Source: Bacillota bacterium
GTDB taxonomy: Bacteria; Bacillota; Clostridia; Oscillospirales; Oscillospiraceae
DNA length: 17,944 bases
Direction: 5' to 3'
Assembly (NCBI GenBank): GCA_029268085.1
Contig: JAJUHD010000030.1
Coordinates: forward strand, 1 to 17,944
Shown: in pieces, positions 1 through 6,811 of the stretch
Layout: every line of letters starts with the position of its first letter
Position numbering within the stretch: the first letter of the stretch is position 1
Notes under the pieces: model-generated
Told to the model about the DNA's origin: nothing
Database searches by the model: none
Seen by the model: the letters and a program-made list of their open reading frames with translations, nothing else
Made by a program: the position numbers and the translations under genes

Positions 1-234
1 ATTCGCCCTCCCGACGGCTTGTCAAAGAACTAGTTTACAGCAAAAAAGCTTCGCAGAATTTCCGCAACGAATGGCGGAAACAAAGTCAAATCTGTCATTT
101 CCGGCGGCGTGTACGTCGGAAATGACACCTCTCATGACGGGCGCGGCAGAGCGGCCGTCAATTTAACCCCCTTGTCAAAAAAGCCCAAAGGGCTTTTTTG
201 ACAGTCTGACGGGAGGGCGAAATTCGCCCTCCCG
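1..234 (-). repeat. Hairpin-rich interspersed repeat, copy 1
   Basis: First of three copies of a roughly 195-bp intergenic repeat; its core is about 14-209, inverted relative to copies 2 and 3. In the orientation of copies 2 and 3 the core reads: an end beginning GACTGTCAAAAAAG, an internal AAAAAGCCC/GGGCTTTTT hairpin (172-203), a hairpin with 10-bp stem TGTCATTTCC/GGAAATGACA (93-126), a CCGCC/GGCGG-type hairpin (59-79), and an end containing CTTTGACAAG that is partly inverted to the first. The core is framed by the palindrome half ATTCGCCCTCCCG at 1-13 and the complete hairpin CGGGAGGGCGAA/ATTCGCCCTCCCG at 210-234. The window starts inside the left frame, so the outer arm is missing. It lies downstream of pfkA. 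No ORF is convincing. Likely a MITE-like element or structured RNA; the mechanism is unknown. Confidence 0.8.
210..234 (-). terminator. GC-rich hairpin behind pfkA
   Basis: A stem with arms CGGGAGGGCGAA and ATTCGCCCTCCCG lies 13 bases beyond the pfkA stop codon. On the minus strand it is followed by the repeat core, whose own A-rich/T-rich hairpin (172-203) supplies the U-run. The two together should terminate the pfkA transcript. The same hairpin sequence reappears at 1-13. Confidence 0.55.
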
Positions 235-247
235 AAAACGCTTACTG

Positions 248-1210
248 TTACATGGACACTACCTGAGATATTTTGAAAAGCACCTCGTCCAGCGATTTTT
301 TCATATCCAGCGCCTCCTGTATGTCGAAGTCCGTGAGAAGGTCGCTGCGAATGGCGACGACGCGGTTGCCTATGCCCTTCCTCATAAGATCGACCGCGCG
401 ATATCCTAGCTTTGTCGCGTTTACGCGGTCGAGCGCCGACGGGGCGCCCCCGCGCTGTATATGTCCTAGCACGGTAAGGCGCGTAGCCATTCCCGTTTTT
501 TCCTCTATAAGCTTTTTTACCTCCTGGGAAGGAAGCTTGTAAGCCTCGGAGACCACGACTATATAGTGGCTCTTCTCATGCGCCTCTATCATGTTGTAGA
601 CCTGCTGCAGGTCCCATTCCTTCTCGGGTATTAAAACGGCAAGGGCTCCAGAGGCGATTCCGACGTCAAGTGCGAGTATGCCCGACCTGTGCCCCATCAC
701 TTCGACTATACTGCACCTGTTGTGGCTCTCCGAGGTGTCGCGCAACCTGTCGATGGCCTCAACCGCTATGTTGCAGGCAGTGTCGAAGCCTATGGAGTAA
801 TCGGTGCATGAAATGTCGTTGTCAATGGTTCCGGGTATACCGATTGTGGGCAGCCCAAGCTCGCTCAGCTCCTTTGCGCCTCGGAAAGAGCCGTCCCCTC
901 CGATAACTATGAGACCGTCTATTTCGTTGTCGCAGGCCATGCAAACCGCGGATTTCACTCCCTCAGGGGTGGCAAATTCCGCGCTGCGGGCGGTATGGAG
1001 TATCGTGCCGCCGCGCTGTATGATGCTGGACACGCTGCGCATTCCAAGAGGCATCATATCCCCCTGCATGAGGCCCTGGTAGCCATAGCGTACGCCCACT
1101 ATTTCAAGTCCGAAATAGTGTGATGATCTTACGACGGCGCGAATGGCGGCGTTCATGCCGGGCGAATCTCCTCCGGAGGTGAGGACCCCGATTTTTCTCA
1201 TTTTGGCCAT
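248..1210 (-). CDS. pfkA: ATP-dependent 6-phosphofructokinase
   Basis: Cytosolic glycolytic kinase that phosphorylates fructose-6-phosphate to fructose-1,6-bisphosphate. From the chosen start the product is 320 residues, the normal bacterial PfkA length. Visible motifs are TSGGDSPGMNAAIR near the N-terminus (11-24), GGDGS (104-108), PGTIDND with the catalytic Asp (126-132), MGHRSG (172-177) and GHIQRGG (249-255). The Gly of GGDGS and the Gly before TIDND are the residues typical of ATP users; pyrophosphate-dependent enzymes carry Asp and Lys there. The frame stays open to an ATG at 1363, but those 51 extra residues are low-complexity and lie upstream of the PFK fold. The ATG at 1210 has a GGGG-type Shine-Dalgarno sequence about 7 bases upstream; the ATG at 1201 is an alternative. 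The gene is divergent from the MoaF-like gene and followed by a hairpin and repeat copy 1. Confidence 0.96.
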   Translation of the reverse strand: MAKMRKIGVLTSGGDSPGMNAAIRAVVRSSHYFGLEIVGVRYGYQGLMQGDMMPLGMRSVSSIIQRGGTILHTARSAEFATPEGVKSAVCMACDNEIDGLIVIGGDGSFRGAKELSELGLPTIGIPGTIDNDISCTDYSIGFDTACNIAVEAIDRLRDTSESHNRCSIVEVMGHRSGILALDVGIASGALAVLIPEKEWDLQQVYNMIEAHEKSHYIVVVSEAYKLPSQEVKKLIEEKTGMATRLTVLGHIQRGGAPSALDRVNATKLGYRAVDLMRKGIGNRVVAIRSDLLTDFDIQEALDMKKSLDEVLFKISQVVSM

Positions 1211-1260
1211 ACTTAAACCCCGCAATCTTTCTGCATTTTTATTATTTGGTTTATTTTTGG

Positions 1261-1289
1261 ATTTTATCATCAGAGCCTTAATTATGCAA
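1261..1289 (-). promoter_or_regulatory. Probable pfkA promoter
   Basis: On the minus strand TTGCAT (1284-1289) is separated by 17 bases from TAAAAT (1261-1266), with TG one base before the -10 (extended -10). This leaves a leader of about 45 bases before the ATG at 1210. It also supports the shorter PfkA start, because the upstream ATG at 1363 would not be transcribed. Confidence 0.5.
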
Positions 1290-1376
1290 GTAAAGAAAAC
1301 CAAAAATTTATGTTCGCTTTTCGGCAGGCAATTCATTATTATGCTATGTTTTTTTCTTTTCAATTTGCGGCAGACG

Positions 1377-1402
1377 TGCTATATTAGCAATGATGCTATA
1401 TT
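1377..1402 (+). promoter_or_regulatory. Tandem extended -10 motifs before the MoaF-like gene
   Basis: The 9-mer TGCTATATT occurs twice, at 1377-1385 and 1394-1402, 17 bases apart. Each matches an extended -10 (TGnTATAAT-like). No good -35 is visible for either. They precede the TTG start at 1451 by about 50-75 bases and could be alternative start points or a repeated binding site. Confidence 0.35.
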
Positions 1403-1450
1403 TTCATAAGTCCGGCAAATAAAATATGAAATAAAAAGGGGGAAATCAGT

Positions 1451-2302
1451 TTGGAGAGAATGCGAAGGCGCTGGAGCCAGCTTACGGCGGAGGACGTTCA
1501 GGCGATAGCTGACAATACGCCTCCCGAAAAGTACAGCCTGGGAGGAGCTTTCGCCTCGGGGCCTTACCGCCCGCCTGAAACCGATGCGCTTACTGGAAAA
1601 TCATTTACCATGCGCTTTTCTGACGGAACGGTGCTCGATTACTCGTTTATCGGCCGGAACACTCTTCGCTGGTCGATAAACGGCGGCGAGGGACACGAAG
1701 AGTATTGCCAGATACATCACGGCACATGCGACGAGGAGATATACTTTATTAACCACTACTGCCACGGCTCCAGGCCGCCGCGCTCCCATTGCCTTGTAAT
1801 TGACCTTGGAACCGGTCTTGCAACCGCCTGTATCGCCAGCATCGGAGTGCCGGAATCCGCGATAGAGGTGGGAAGGCGTTTCCTTTTCGGTCGGATCGAC
1901 GGCCCCTGGCCTAGGGACATTCCCATTCACGGCTATACCTCGGACCTTGTGGGAAAGGCCGTCAGCTGGACCTATGTCCCCGGGAAGCTGAAGGTTAAGC
2001 ACATTTATTCAATGCCCATGTACTATACCTATTCCATGGTGAACGGAGATAAGTGCTGGATGGCCTCAAATCCCGCCGACTACATAAAAATAAACGAACA
2101 TATGTATGTTTTTAGTTTCGTAGAGGAAAGGCAGACCGGCACCCAGGGCACCTTCCTTAACAATACCAACAATCTTCAGGACGTCGGCGCGTTTTTTGGG
2201 GTAAGCGTGGAAGGACTCAGCTGCAAAACCCTCGGGGCCGTCGGAAAATATTCAACAATGTATACGCTTTTCGACGAGGATGTGTCTGATCCCTTAATCT
2301 AG
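1451..2302 (+). CDS. MoaF-like two-domain beta-barrel protein
   Basis: 283 residues with no signal peptide or membrane segment, so probably cytosolic. The N-terminal half (about 45-140) has GKSFTMRFSDGTVLDYSF followed by an alternating strand pattern and a VIDLGTGLAT strand. The C-terminal half (about 162-275) begins DLVGKAVSWTY, continues with HIYSMPMYYTYSMV and ends with a YVFSFVEERQ strand. This layout resembles the N- and C-terminal domains of the MoaF family, lipocalin-like barrels named from a molybdenum-cofactor gene cluster but of unproven function. No moa/moe/mod gene is nearby, so a cofactor role is not supported here. The start is TTG with AGGGGG eight bases upstream; the next in-frame ATG (1460) is too far from that site. 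Assignment is by recall of sequence pattern, without a profile search. Confidence 0.72.
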   Translation: MERMRRRWSQLTAEDVQAIADNTPPEKYSLGGAFASGPYRPPETDALTGKSFTMRFSDGTVLDYSFIGRNTLRWSINGGEGHEEYCQIHHGTCDEEIYFINHYCHGSRPPRSHCLVIDLGTGLATACIASIGVPESAIEVGRRFLFGRIDGPWPRDIPIHGYTSDLVGKAVSWTYVPGKLKVKHIYSMPMYYTYSMVNGDKCWMASNPADYIKINEHMYVFSFVEERQTGTQGTFLNNTNNLQDVGAFFGVSVEGLSCKTLGAVGKYSTMYTLFDEDVSDPLI

Positions 2303-2343
2303 GCCGTTTAGGCTCCGCCTGCAAATATTTTTTTGCAAGGGAT

Positions 2344-2374
2344 ATAATCCCCGGTTACACAAATCGGGGATTAT
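2344..2374 (+). terminator. Stem-loop after the MoaF-like gene
   Basis: Perfect 10-bp stem ATAATCCCCG/CGGGGATTAT with an 11-base loop, 41 bases past the stop codon and followed by TCACATTTTGTT. The U-run is poor, so termination efficiency is uncertain. Confidence 0.55.
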
Positions 2375-2461
2375 TCACATTTTGTTAACATTTTGTGCTT
2401 TATTTAGGTAATTTTTATTGCTAAAATTGAAAAAAGATTTTTTCGGGAGTACATAATTGAT

Positions 2462-5386
2462 ATGAATAAGAAACTGCTCAGATTTACCGCGGCTGCTCTG
2501 TGCATAAGCCTTCTGCTGGGAAGCGGGGCGTACGCAGCATTCCCCTCAGCTAACCTGCGACATTTCGAGACTGCTCTTGCAAGCAACGTAATTCTCGCGT
2601 CAAACACGTTCTGGAGGGACAGCGCCTCAGATAAGGTGACCGAGAACTACATTACATATAAGCCGAACCAGAACGTGAAGCCCCTCTTAGTCTACGGCTC
2701 AAAGCTCTGTAACTACGGCAACTTTGAGGACATGGCCCAGCTTCTTGAAAAGCGCGGATACAGCGTTATCGCCGGCGTCAACGGAGATTACTACAACATG
2801 GACACATACCAGCCGCTGGGAATCGTGATAACGGACGGAAAGCTCATCAGCTCCGACGACGACCATTATGCCGTCGGCTTCAGATCCGACGGCACCGCGG
2901 TCATCGGTTCACCCAAGCTGAACATGAGCTTTACCGTCGGGAGCTCAACATATCCCTTATACGGGATAAACAAGGTTCGAACCGGGAGCGGCTTTTATCT
3001 TTTTACCGAGGACTTCTCCTATACCACAAAAAGCAAGGATAACGGAACGGAAGTAATCTGCAGCATAGTCAAAGGAGATTTCAAAGTAAACTCTCAAATT
3101 ACTCTCAAGGTGGAAAGCGTCGTCAAATCTAAAGGCCCCGTGGAGCTTCCGGCGGGAAAGGTCATTATATCGCTGTCCGAAAGCGCTCCGGACCAGAACC
3201 CGCTCAAGCTGTTCGTCTCCGGCGCTTTGGTAACGGTAAACGTCAGCTGCGAGGATACCCGCTGGAACAGCGTGCAGTATGCGGCGGGCGCGCTTTACAA
3301 GCTAGTAACTGCCGGTAAGATAGAGGGCGGGCTTGAGAACAAGCTGGGCCCCAGGACCGCGGTGGGAACCAAGCCGAACGGAGAAATCGTGCTGTACACG
3401 GTTGACGGCCGCCAGTCCGGGTACAGCGTCGGGGCGTCCATTGACGAGGTTGCGGAAAGGATGCTCGCTCTCGGCTGCACCGAGGCCTGCCTTTTGGACG
3501 GCGGCGGCAGCACCACCATGGGCGCAAAATTCATCGGAGACAGCAGCTATACTGTGATCAACAGCCCCTCGGACGGGCGCATGAGATATGTAACTCAGTT
3601 TATTATGCTCGCCGGCACCGGTTCCGGCGAAGCCTCCATTATGGGCGTATATCCTTACGACAGGATTATGCTCGCCGGCACGAAAAAAACCTTCAGCGCG
3701 GGAGCGGCAGATAAATACGGAAACGCGAAAACCCTGGGCGGCGTGAACTGGAGTGTCCTGTCCGGCGGCGGCTCGATCAGCGGCTCCGGCGAATACACGG
3801 CCGGAGCGCCGGGCGACGTCTTGATATCCGCTTCCTCAGGCAGTCTCAGCGCAAAGACCTCGGTAAAGGTCGTCAGCTCTCCCGATTCAATAACGTTAAT
3901 TGATGAATCCGGCGGCAAGGCTCTAGGCGAAATAACTCTCGAGGCGGGTCAGAGCCTTAATCTGAGCGCAAATGCTGTGTACAATCATATTTCAATAGAT
4001 ACGGATGACACAGACTTTAAATGGTATCTCAGCGGCGGAGTCGGCACAGTGGACGCCGATGGCAAGCTTACGGCGGGATCTTCGGGCGGAACCGGAACGC
4101 TCACGGTTTCGGCGGGAACGGCCTCGGTCAGCATACCGGTTACGGTAAAAATAGGCATTAAGCGCCTTGAGGATTTTGAGGGCGGAACCCTAAAACTTTC
4201 CGGAAAGCCCACTAATGCCTCCGCGTCCCTTAGCTCCGACCCCGAAAAGGTGCGCTTCGGAAAACAGAGTCTTGAAATAAAATATGACCTGTCCGGCGGA
4301 AGCGCATTGATTCCCTTAGACCTGAAGCTGCCGGACTACTATGCTTATGTTTCCCTTTGGATATACGGCGACGGCTCGGGAAACACCCTGAAGCTTTTAT
4401 CGCCGAACGAGTCCTCCGAGAGCATCGCTCTCGACTTTGTCGGCTGGAAACAGTTCCTGCTATCCGCAAAAAACAATTTGAGCGGCATACAAATATCCGG
4501 CAAAAGCTCCGGTAAGGTCTGGGCAGACCAGATATTAGCCTTGTCCGCTCCTGTTACCGACACGGCCGCTCCCTCCATCGTCTTCTCCGAAATAAAGGAC
4601 TCATCGCTTCTGGTCTGCGGCATATGGGACGACTACGACGGAAGCATATCCTATTACAACATATCGGTTTACTGCGACGGCAAGGCGCTCGAATATGATT
4701 ATCAAAGCGGTCAGTTCCAGTCTTATCTGCCCGCGCTTGACCCCGCGGCGCCGCATAGGGTAACGGTCTGCGCGTGGGACACAAGCGGCAATCTTTCGCG
4801 TTATTCTATCGACATTCCCGCGACGGCTTCCGGCAAGCAGCCGTTCGCCGACATGAGCGGCCACTGGTCTGAAAAGTATGTGAGCTACCTGTACAGCCGC
4901 GGCGCGGTGAGCGGCGTTCCGCTGAACGGTTCTATCCAATATCAGCCGGACGAAAAAATGACTCGCGAACAACTGGCAGTCATAATGGCTAGGTATCTAG
5001 GAACTGACCTCAAAAAATACGAAGACGCAAAGCCGGCCTTTGCGGACCTTAAAGACATATCGGATTACGCCCTCCCCGCCGTCAGGGCTATGTATTCCTT
5101 GGGAATAATCAAGGGCTTCACGGAGGGTGATAAGCTCTGCTTCAAACCCGGGGATCCGCTTACCCGTGCCCAGGCCATGACTATAATCGCCAGGACTCTG
5201 CCCGGCGGCTACAAGGCCGGCGATTTGACAGGTTTTCTGGATGCGTCCCAGATTCCCGATTGGGCAGCCAGACATGTTAGCCTGCTTATGTCCATAGGTG
5301 CAGTAAGCGGAAGCAGCGGAATGCTCAATCCTGGAGCATATGTAACACGCGGCGAAATCGCCAAAATGATCAGCATGATGTATTGA
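2462..5386 (+). CDS. SLH-anchored phosphodiester glycosidase (NAGPA) family protein
   Basis: 974 residues, secreted and probably held on the cell wall. Residues 1-25 form a Sec signal peptide (KK, hydrophobic core, AYA-AF cleavage). About 60-385 is a phosphodiester glycosidase (NAGPA/exopolysaccharide-associated) domain with GVNGDYYN (105-112), GPRTAVG (296-302) and the signature LLDGGGSTTM (344-353). About 390-475 and 475-560 are Ser/Gly-rich Ig-like (BIG-type) segments. About 565-700 resembles a galactose-binding-like beta sandwich (FEGGTLKLSG...), followed by an Fn3-like stretch to about 790. Three SLH repeats follow at about 795-843, 857-905 and 923-974 (FADMSGHWSEKYV, FADLKDISDYALPAV, FLDASQIPDWAARHV). 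SLH repeats normally bind pyruvylated wall polymer. The domain family cleaves or binds glycan phosphodiesters; the substrate here is unknown. GGGAG lies 12 bases before the ATG. It is monocistronic, ending at repeat copy 2. Confidence 0.9.
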   Translation: MNKKLLRFTAAALCISLLLGSGAYAAFPSANLRHFETALASNVILASNTFWRDSASDKVTENYITYKPNQNVKPLLVYGSKLCNYGNFEDMAQLLEKRGYSVIAGVNGDYYNMDTYQPLGIVITDGKLISSDDDHYAVGFRSDGTAVIGSPKLNMSFTVGSSTYPLYGINKVRTGSGFYLFTEDFSYTTKSKDNGTEVICSIVKGDFKVNSQITLKVESVVKSKGPVELPAGKVIISLSESAPDQNPLKLFVSGALVTVNVSCEDTRWNSVQYAAGALYKLVTAGKIEGGLENKLGPRTAVGTKPNGEIVLYTVDGRQSGYSVGASIDEVAERMLALGCTEACLLDGGGSTTMGAKFIGDSSYTVINSPSDGRMRYVTQFIMLAGTGSGEASIMGVYPYDRIMLAGTKKTFSAGAADKYGNAKTLGGVNWSVLSGGGSISGSGEYTAGAPGDVLISASSGSLSAKTSVKVVSSPDSITLIDESGGKALGEITLEAGQSLNLSANAVYNHISIDTDDTDFKWYLSGGVGTVDADGKLTAGSSGGTGTLTVSAGTASVSIPVTVKIGIKRLEDFEGGTLKLSGKPTNASASLSSDPEKVRFGKQSLEIKYDLSGGSALIPLDLKLPDYYAYVSLWIYGDGSGNTLKLLSPNESSESIALDFVGWKQFLLSAKNNLSGIQISGKSSGKVWADQILALSAPVTDTAAPSIVFSEIKDSSLLVCGIWDDYDGSISYYNISVYCDGKALEYDYQSGQFQSYLPALDPAAPHRVTVCAWDTSGNLSRYSIDIPATASGKQPFADMSGHWSEKYVSYLYSRGAVSGVPLNGSIQYQPDEKMTREQLAVIMARYLGTDLKKYEDAKPAFADLKDISDYALPAVRAMYSLGIIKGFTEGDKLCFKPGDPLTRAQAMTIIARTLPGGYKAGDLTGFLDASQIPDWAARHVSLLMSIGAVSGSSGMLNPGAYVTRGEIAKMISMMY

Positions 5387-5412
5387 TTGCGCTTTTAGAC
5401 AATATTTAATGC

Positions 5413-5446
5413 ACCGAGCCGGACAGCGTTCGCTGTGCGGCTCGGT
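5413..5446 (+). terminator. Left framing hairpin of repeat copy 2
   Basis: A stem with arms ACCGAGCC.GACAGCG and CGCTGTGCGGCTCGGT lies 27 bases after the SLH-protein stop. It is followed closely by the repeat's internal hairpin and its U-run (5452-5483), so it should end the plus-strand transcript. It is 32/34 identical to the right framing hairpin. Confidence 0.55.
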
Positions 5447-5640
5447 GAGACTGTCAAAAAAGCCCTTTGGGGCTTTTTTGACAAGGGGGTTGCATGACGG
5501 CCCGCTCTGCCGCGCCCGACATGAGAGGCGTCATTTCCGACGTACACGCCGCCGGAAATGACAGATTTGACTTTGTTTCCGCCATTCGTGGCGGAAATTC
5601 TGCGAAGCTTTTTTGCCATAAACAAGTTTTTGACAATCTG
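5447..5640 (+). repeat. Hairpin-rich interspersed repeat, copy 2 (core)
   Basis: Core of about 194 bp, roughly 90% identical by eye to copies 1 and 3. The ends AGACTGTCAAAAA (5449-5461) and TTTTTGACAATCT are inverted repeats with one mismatch. The internal hairpin 5452-5483 (arms TGTCAAAAAAGCCC and GGGCTTTTTTGACA) is a textbook bidirectional intrinsic terminator. Two further hairpins follow: CGTCATTTCC/GGAAATGACA and TTCCGCCA/TGGCGGAA. It sits between the convergent SLH-protein and MarR genes. ORFs across it are not credible because they simply read through palindromes. Confidence 0.85.
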
Positions 5641-5674
5641 GCCGAGCCGCACAGCGTTCGCTGTGCGGCTCGGT
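5641..5674 (-). terminator. Right framing hairpin of repeat copy 2
   Basis: Hairpin GCCGAGCCGCACAGCG/CGCTGTGCGGCTCGGT, nearly identical to that at 5413-5446. It lies 58 bases beyond the MarR stop on the minus strand and, with the following repeat core, probably ends the marR transcript. Confidence 0.5.
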
Positions 5675-5731
5675 TCCTCTATACTAAGAGCGGGGCACAA
5701 AAAAACTCTGCAGCAGATGCGAAGAAGCGTC

Positions 5732-6181
5732 CTATCTGTCTTTTTTTATCAGCTCATCCAGGTTCTCATGCAGCTTGCCGAAAACCGCTGCGACGATTTT
5801 TAGTCTCACATCTGCTATATCGCTGAATGCGGAATCGAGAAATTCGTTGCTCCTCGCCTCAAACTCGGAAAAGAAATCCCTTGTCTTTTGCGTTGTGGCG
5901 ACAGAAATATTTCGCCTGTCGTTTTCATCCTGCTTAGTTTTCACATATCCCTTTTTTTCAAGAGCTTCAATCATTTTGGTGACGTTCTGCCTTGAACTCC
6001 CAAAAGCTTCGGCGATTTCGGTGAGCGAAGGTGATTCGCTTTCCTTTTTTGAGATTATTAGCAGCAAAAACCACTGCTTTATGCTTATATCCTTAAGCAT
6101 GGCGTTTCCCGCAAACTGAAACTTATTGCTCAAAACAAAAATATTCGTAAAAATATGCTGCTCATAATCTCTTTGCGTCAT
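5732..6181 (-). CDS. MarR-family transcriptional regulator
   Basis: 149 residues from the chosen start. Helical N-terminal dimer segment, then winged helix: PSLTEIAEAFGSSRQNVTKMIEALEKKGYV (about 51-80) is the helix-turn-helix, and KTKQDENDRRNISVATT (81-97) is the wing with the family's D-x-R pattern. The C-terminal helices (98-149) complete the dimer interface. The ATG at 6181 is chosen because GAAAGGAAC lies about 8 bases upstream and the sequence begins MTQRDYEQHIF; an upstream in-frame ATG at 6226 lacks such a site. The upstream region holds a consensus promoter within two long palindromes, so autorepression is likely. No efflux pump or enzyme is adjacent on the same strand, so its regulated partner and ligand are unknown. 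Confidence 0.9.
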   Translation of the reverse strand: MTQRDYEQHIFTNIFVLSNKFQFAGNAMLKDISIKQWFLLLIISKKESESPSLTEIAEAFGSSRQNVTKMIEALEKKGYVKTKQDENDRRNISVATTQKTRDFFSEFEARSNEFLDSAFSDIADVRLKIVAAVFGKLHENLDELIKKDR

Positions 6182-6240
6182 TGCCACGTTCCTTTCTATA
6201 TAAAATTGCCAAAATAAAAAGCGCACAAATGTCTATTATG

Positions 6241-6274
6241 CTTAATATTACGCAACTAATTGCGCAATATTAAG
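6241..6274. promoter_or_regulatory. MarR operator palindrome 1
   Basis: Arms CTTAATATTACGCAA and TTGCGCAATATTAAG (14 of 15 positions complementary) around a 4-base centre, between the marR start point and its ATG. Contains the unit CGCAACTAATTGCG seen again in palindrome 2. A third, degenerate unit AGCAACTTTATTTCGC follows at 6273-6288. Confidence 0.7.
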
Positions 6275-6293
6275 CAACTTTATTTCGCAATTT

Positions 6294-6332
6294 AACGCAA
6301 CCTATTGCATATTATAGGCAATAAGTTGCGTT
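6294..6332. promoter_or_regulatory. MarR operator palindrome 2, overlapping the marR promoter
   Basis: Arms AACGCAACCTATTGC and GCAATAAGTTGCGTT (14 of 15 complementary) with a 9-base centre. The centre contains the marR -10 and the right arm fills the -10/-35 spacer, so a bound dimer would block RNA polymerase. Confidence 0.75.
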
Positions 6333-6339
6333 TTGTCAA
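6311..6339 (-). promoter_or_regulatory. Consensus sigma-A promoter of the marR gene
   Basis: Minus strand: TTGACA (6334-6339), 17-base spacer, TATAAT (6311-6316), matching both consensus hexamers exactly. Transcription would start near 6304, giving a leader of about 120 bases. A promoter this strong without repression would be unusual for a regulator, consistent with tight autorepression. Confidence 0.8.
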
Positions 6340-6734
6340 TATAATAAATATTTTTTCAGTCTTGCAAGTTTTTCTTAATAAAATACTATAATATTGACGC
6401 TTAAATGACGGTTTTAAGTAATTAAATTATATATTTTTGGATCCGCAGCTGACTTTTTACCACATTTTTTATTGGAAAATGTGCAAAAAATCAATTTGCG
6501 CCGTCAAAAAATGCGCAACAATTTCAAATCGCGAATTTGAATTAATATTAGATTTTTTCGCCGTGCTTTGTGTTATATCTAATTACTATATATATGTATT
6601 ACACAATAATGTGATAGTAAATTATCTTGATTTTCGCCGCTTTTTTGCGCACTTTAGGTTAATACTTTATATTAATTTGAATTTTGTGTTTTATTATTAT
6701 AAATTATTTTTATAATACACGCTTTTTCTATCTA
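6340..6734. other. AT-rich region without a convincing gene
   Basis: Very AT-rich compared with the flanks. The only ORF (6437-6715, TTG start, no ribosome binding site, rich in Phe/Tyr/Ile/Leu) is not credible. Visible structure: a possible plus-strand promoter TTGCAA (6362-6367), 19 bases, TATAAT (6387-6392); an 8-bp hairpin CACATTTT/AAAATGTG (6461-6483); and a near-palindrome TTCAAAT-cgcga-ATTTGAA (6523-6541). It could hold a small RNA or be a decayed insertion. Confidence 0.5.
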
Positions 6735-6763
6735 TTGACAGCTAAATTAATTGGCGTTAAACT
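6735..6763 (+). promoter_or_regulatory. Promoter of the DUF6076 gene
   Basis: TTGACA (6735-6740, perfect -35), 17-base spacer, TAAACT (6758-6763, 4 of 6). The start point would be near 6770, about 42 bases before the ATG. Confidence 0.6.
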
Positions 6764-6811
6764 GTTCATAAAGCCATATGCTCAAATCTCTCGGCGGAAG
6801 GGGTAAAGCTC

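Noticed and set aside
1211..1363. Extended PfkA N-terminus starting at 1363
   Set aside because: The 51 extra residues do not belong to the PFK fold, and the likely promoter (1261-1289) lies inside them.
2320..2348. TATAAT at 2343-2348 as promoter for the SLH-protein gene
   Set aside because: No acceptable -35, and the terminator stem at 2344-2374 overlaps it; the true promoter of this gene was not identified.
5395..5826. ORFs across repeat copy 2 (5395-5700 minus, 5494-5826 plus) and copy 3 (10779-11066 minus, 10791-11093 plus)
   Set aside because: They read through palindromes of a repeat, change frame between copies, lack ribosome binding sites and have no protein-like composition. Similar annotated proteins would be artefacts of the repeat.
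6437..6715. 92-residue ORF in the AT-rich region
   Set aside because: TTG start without a ribosome binding site; composition is only what AT-rich DNA gives (Phe, Tyr, Ile, Leu, Asn).
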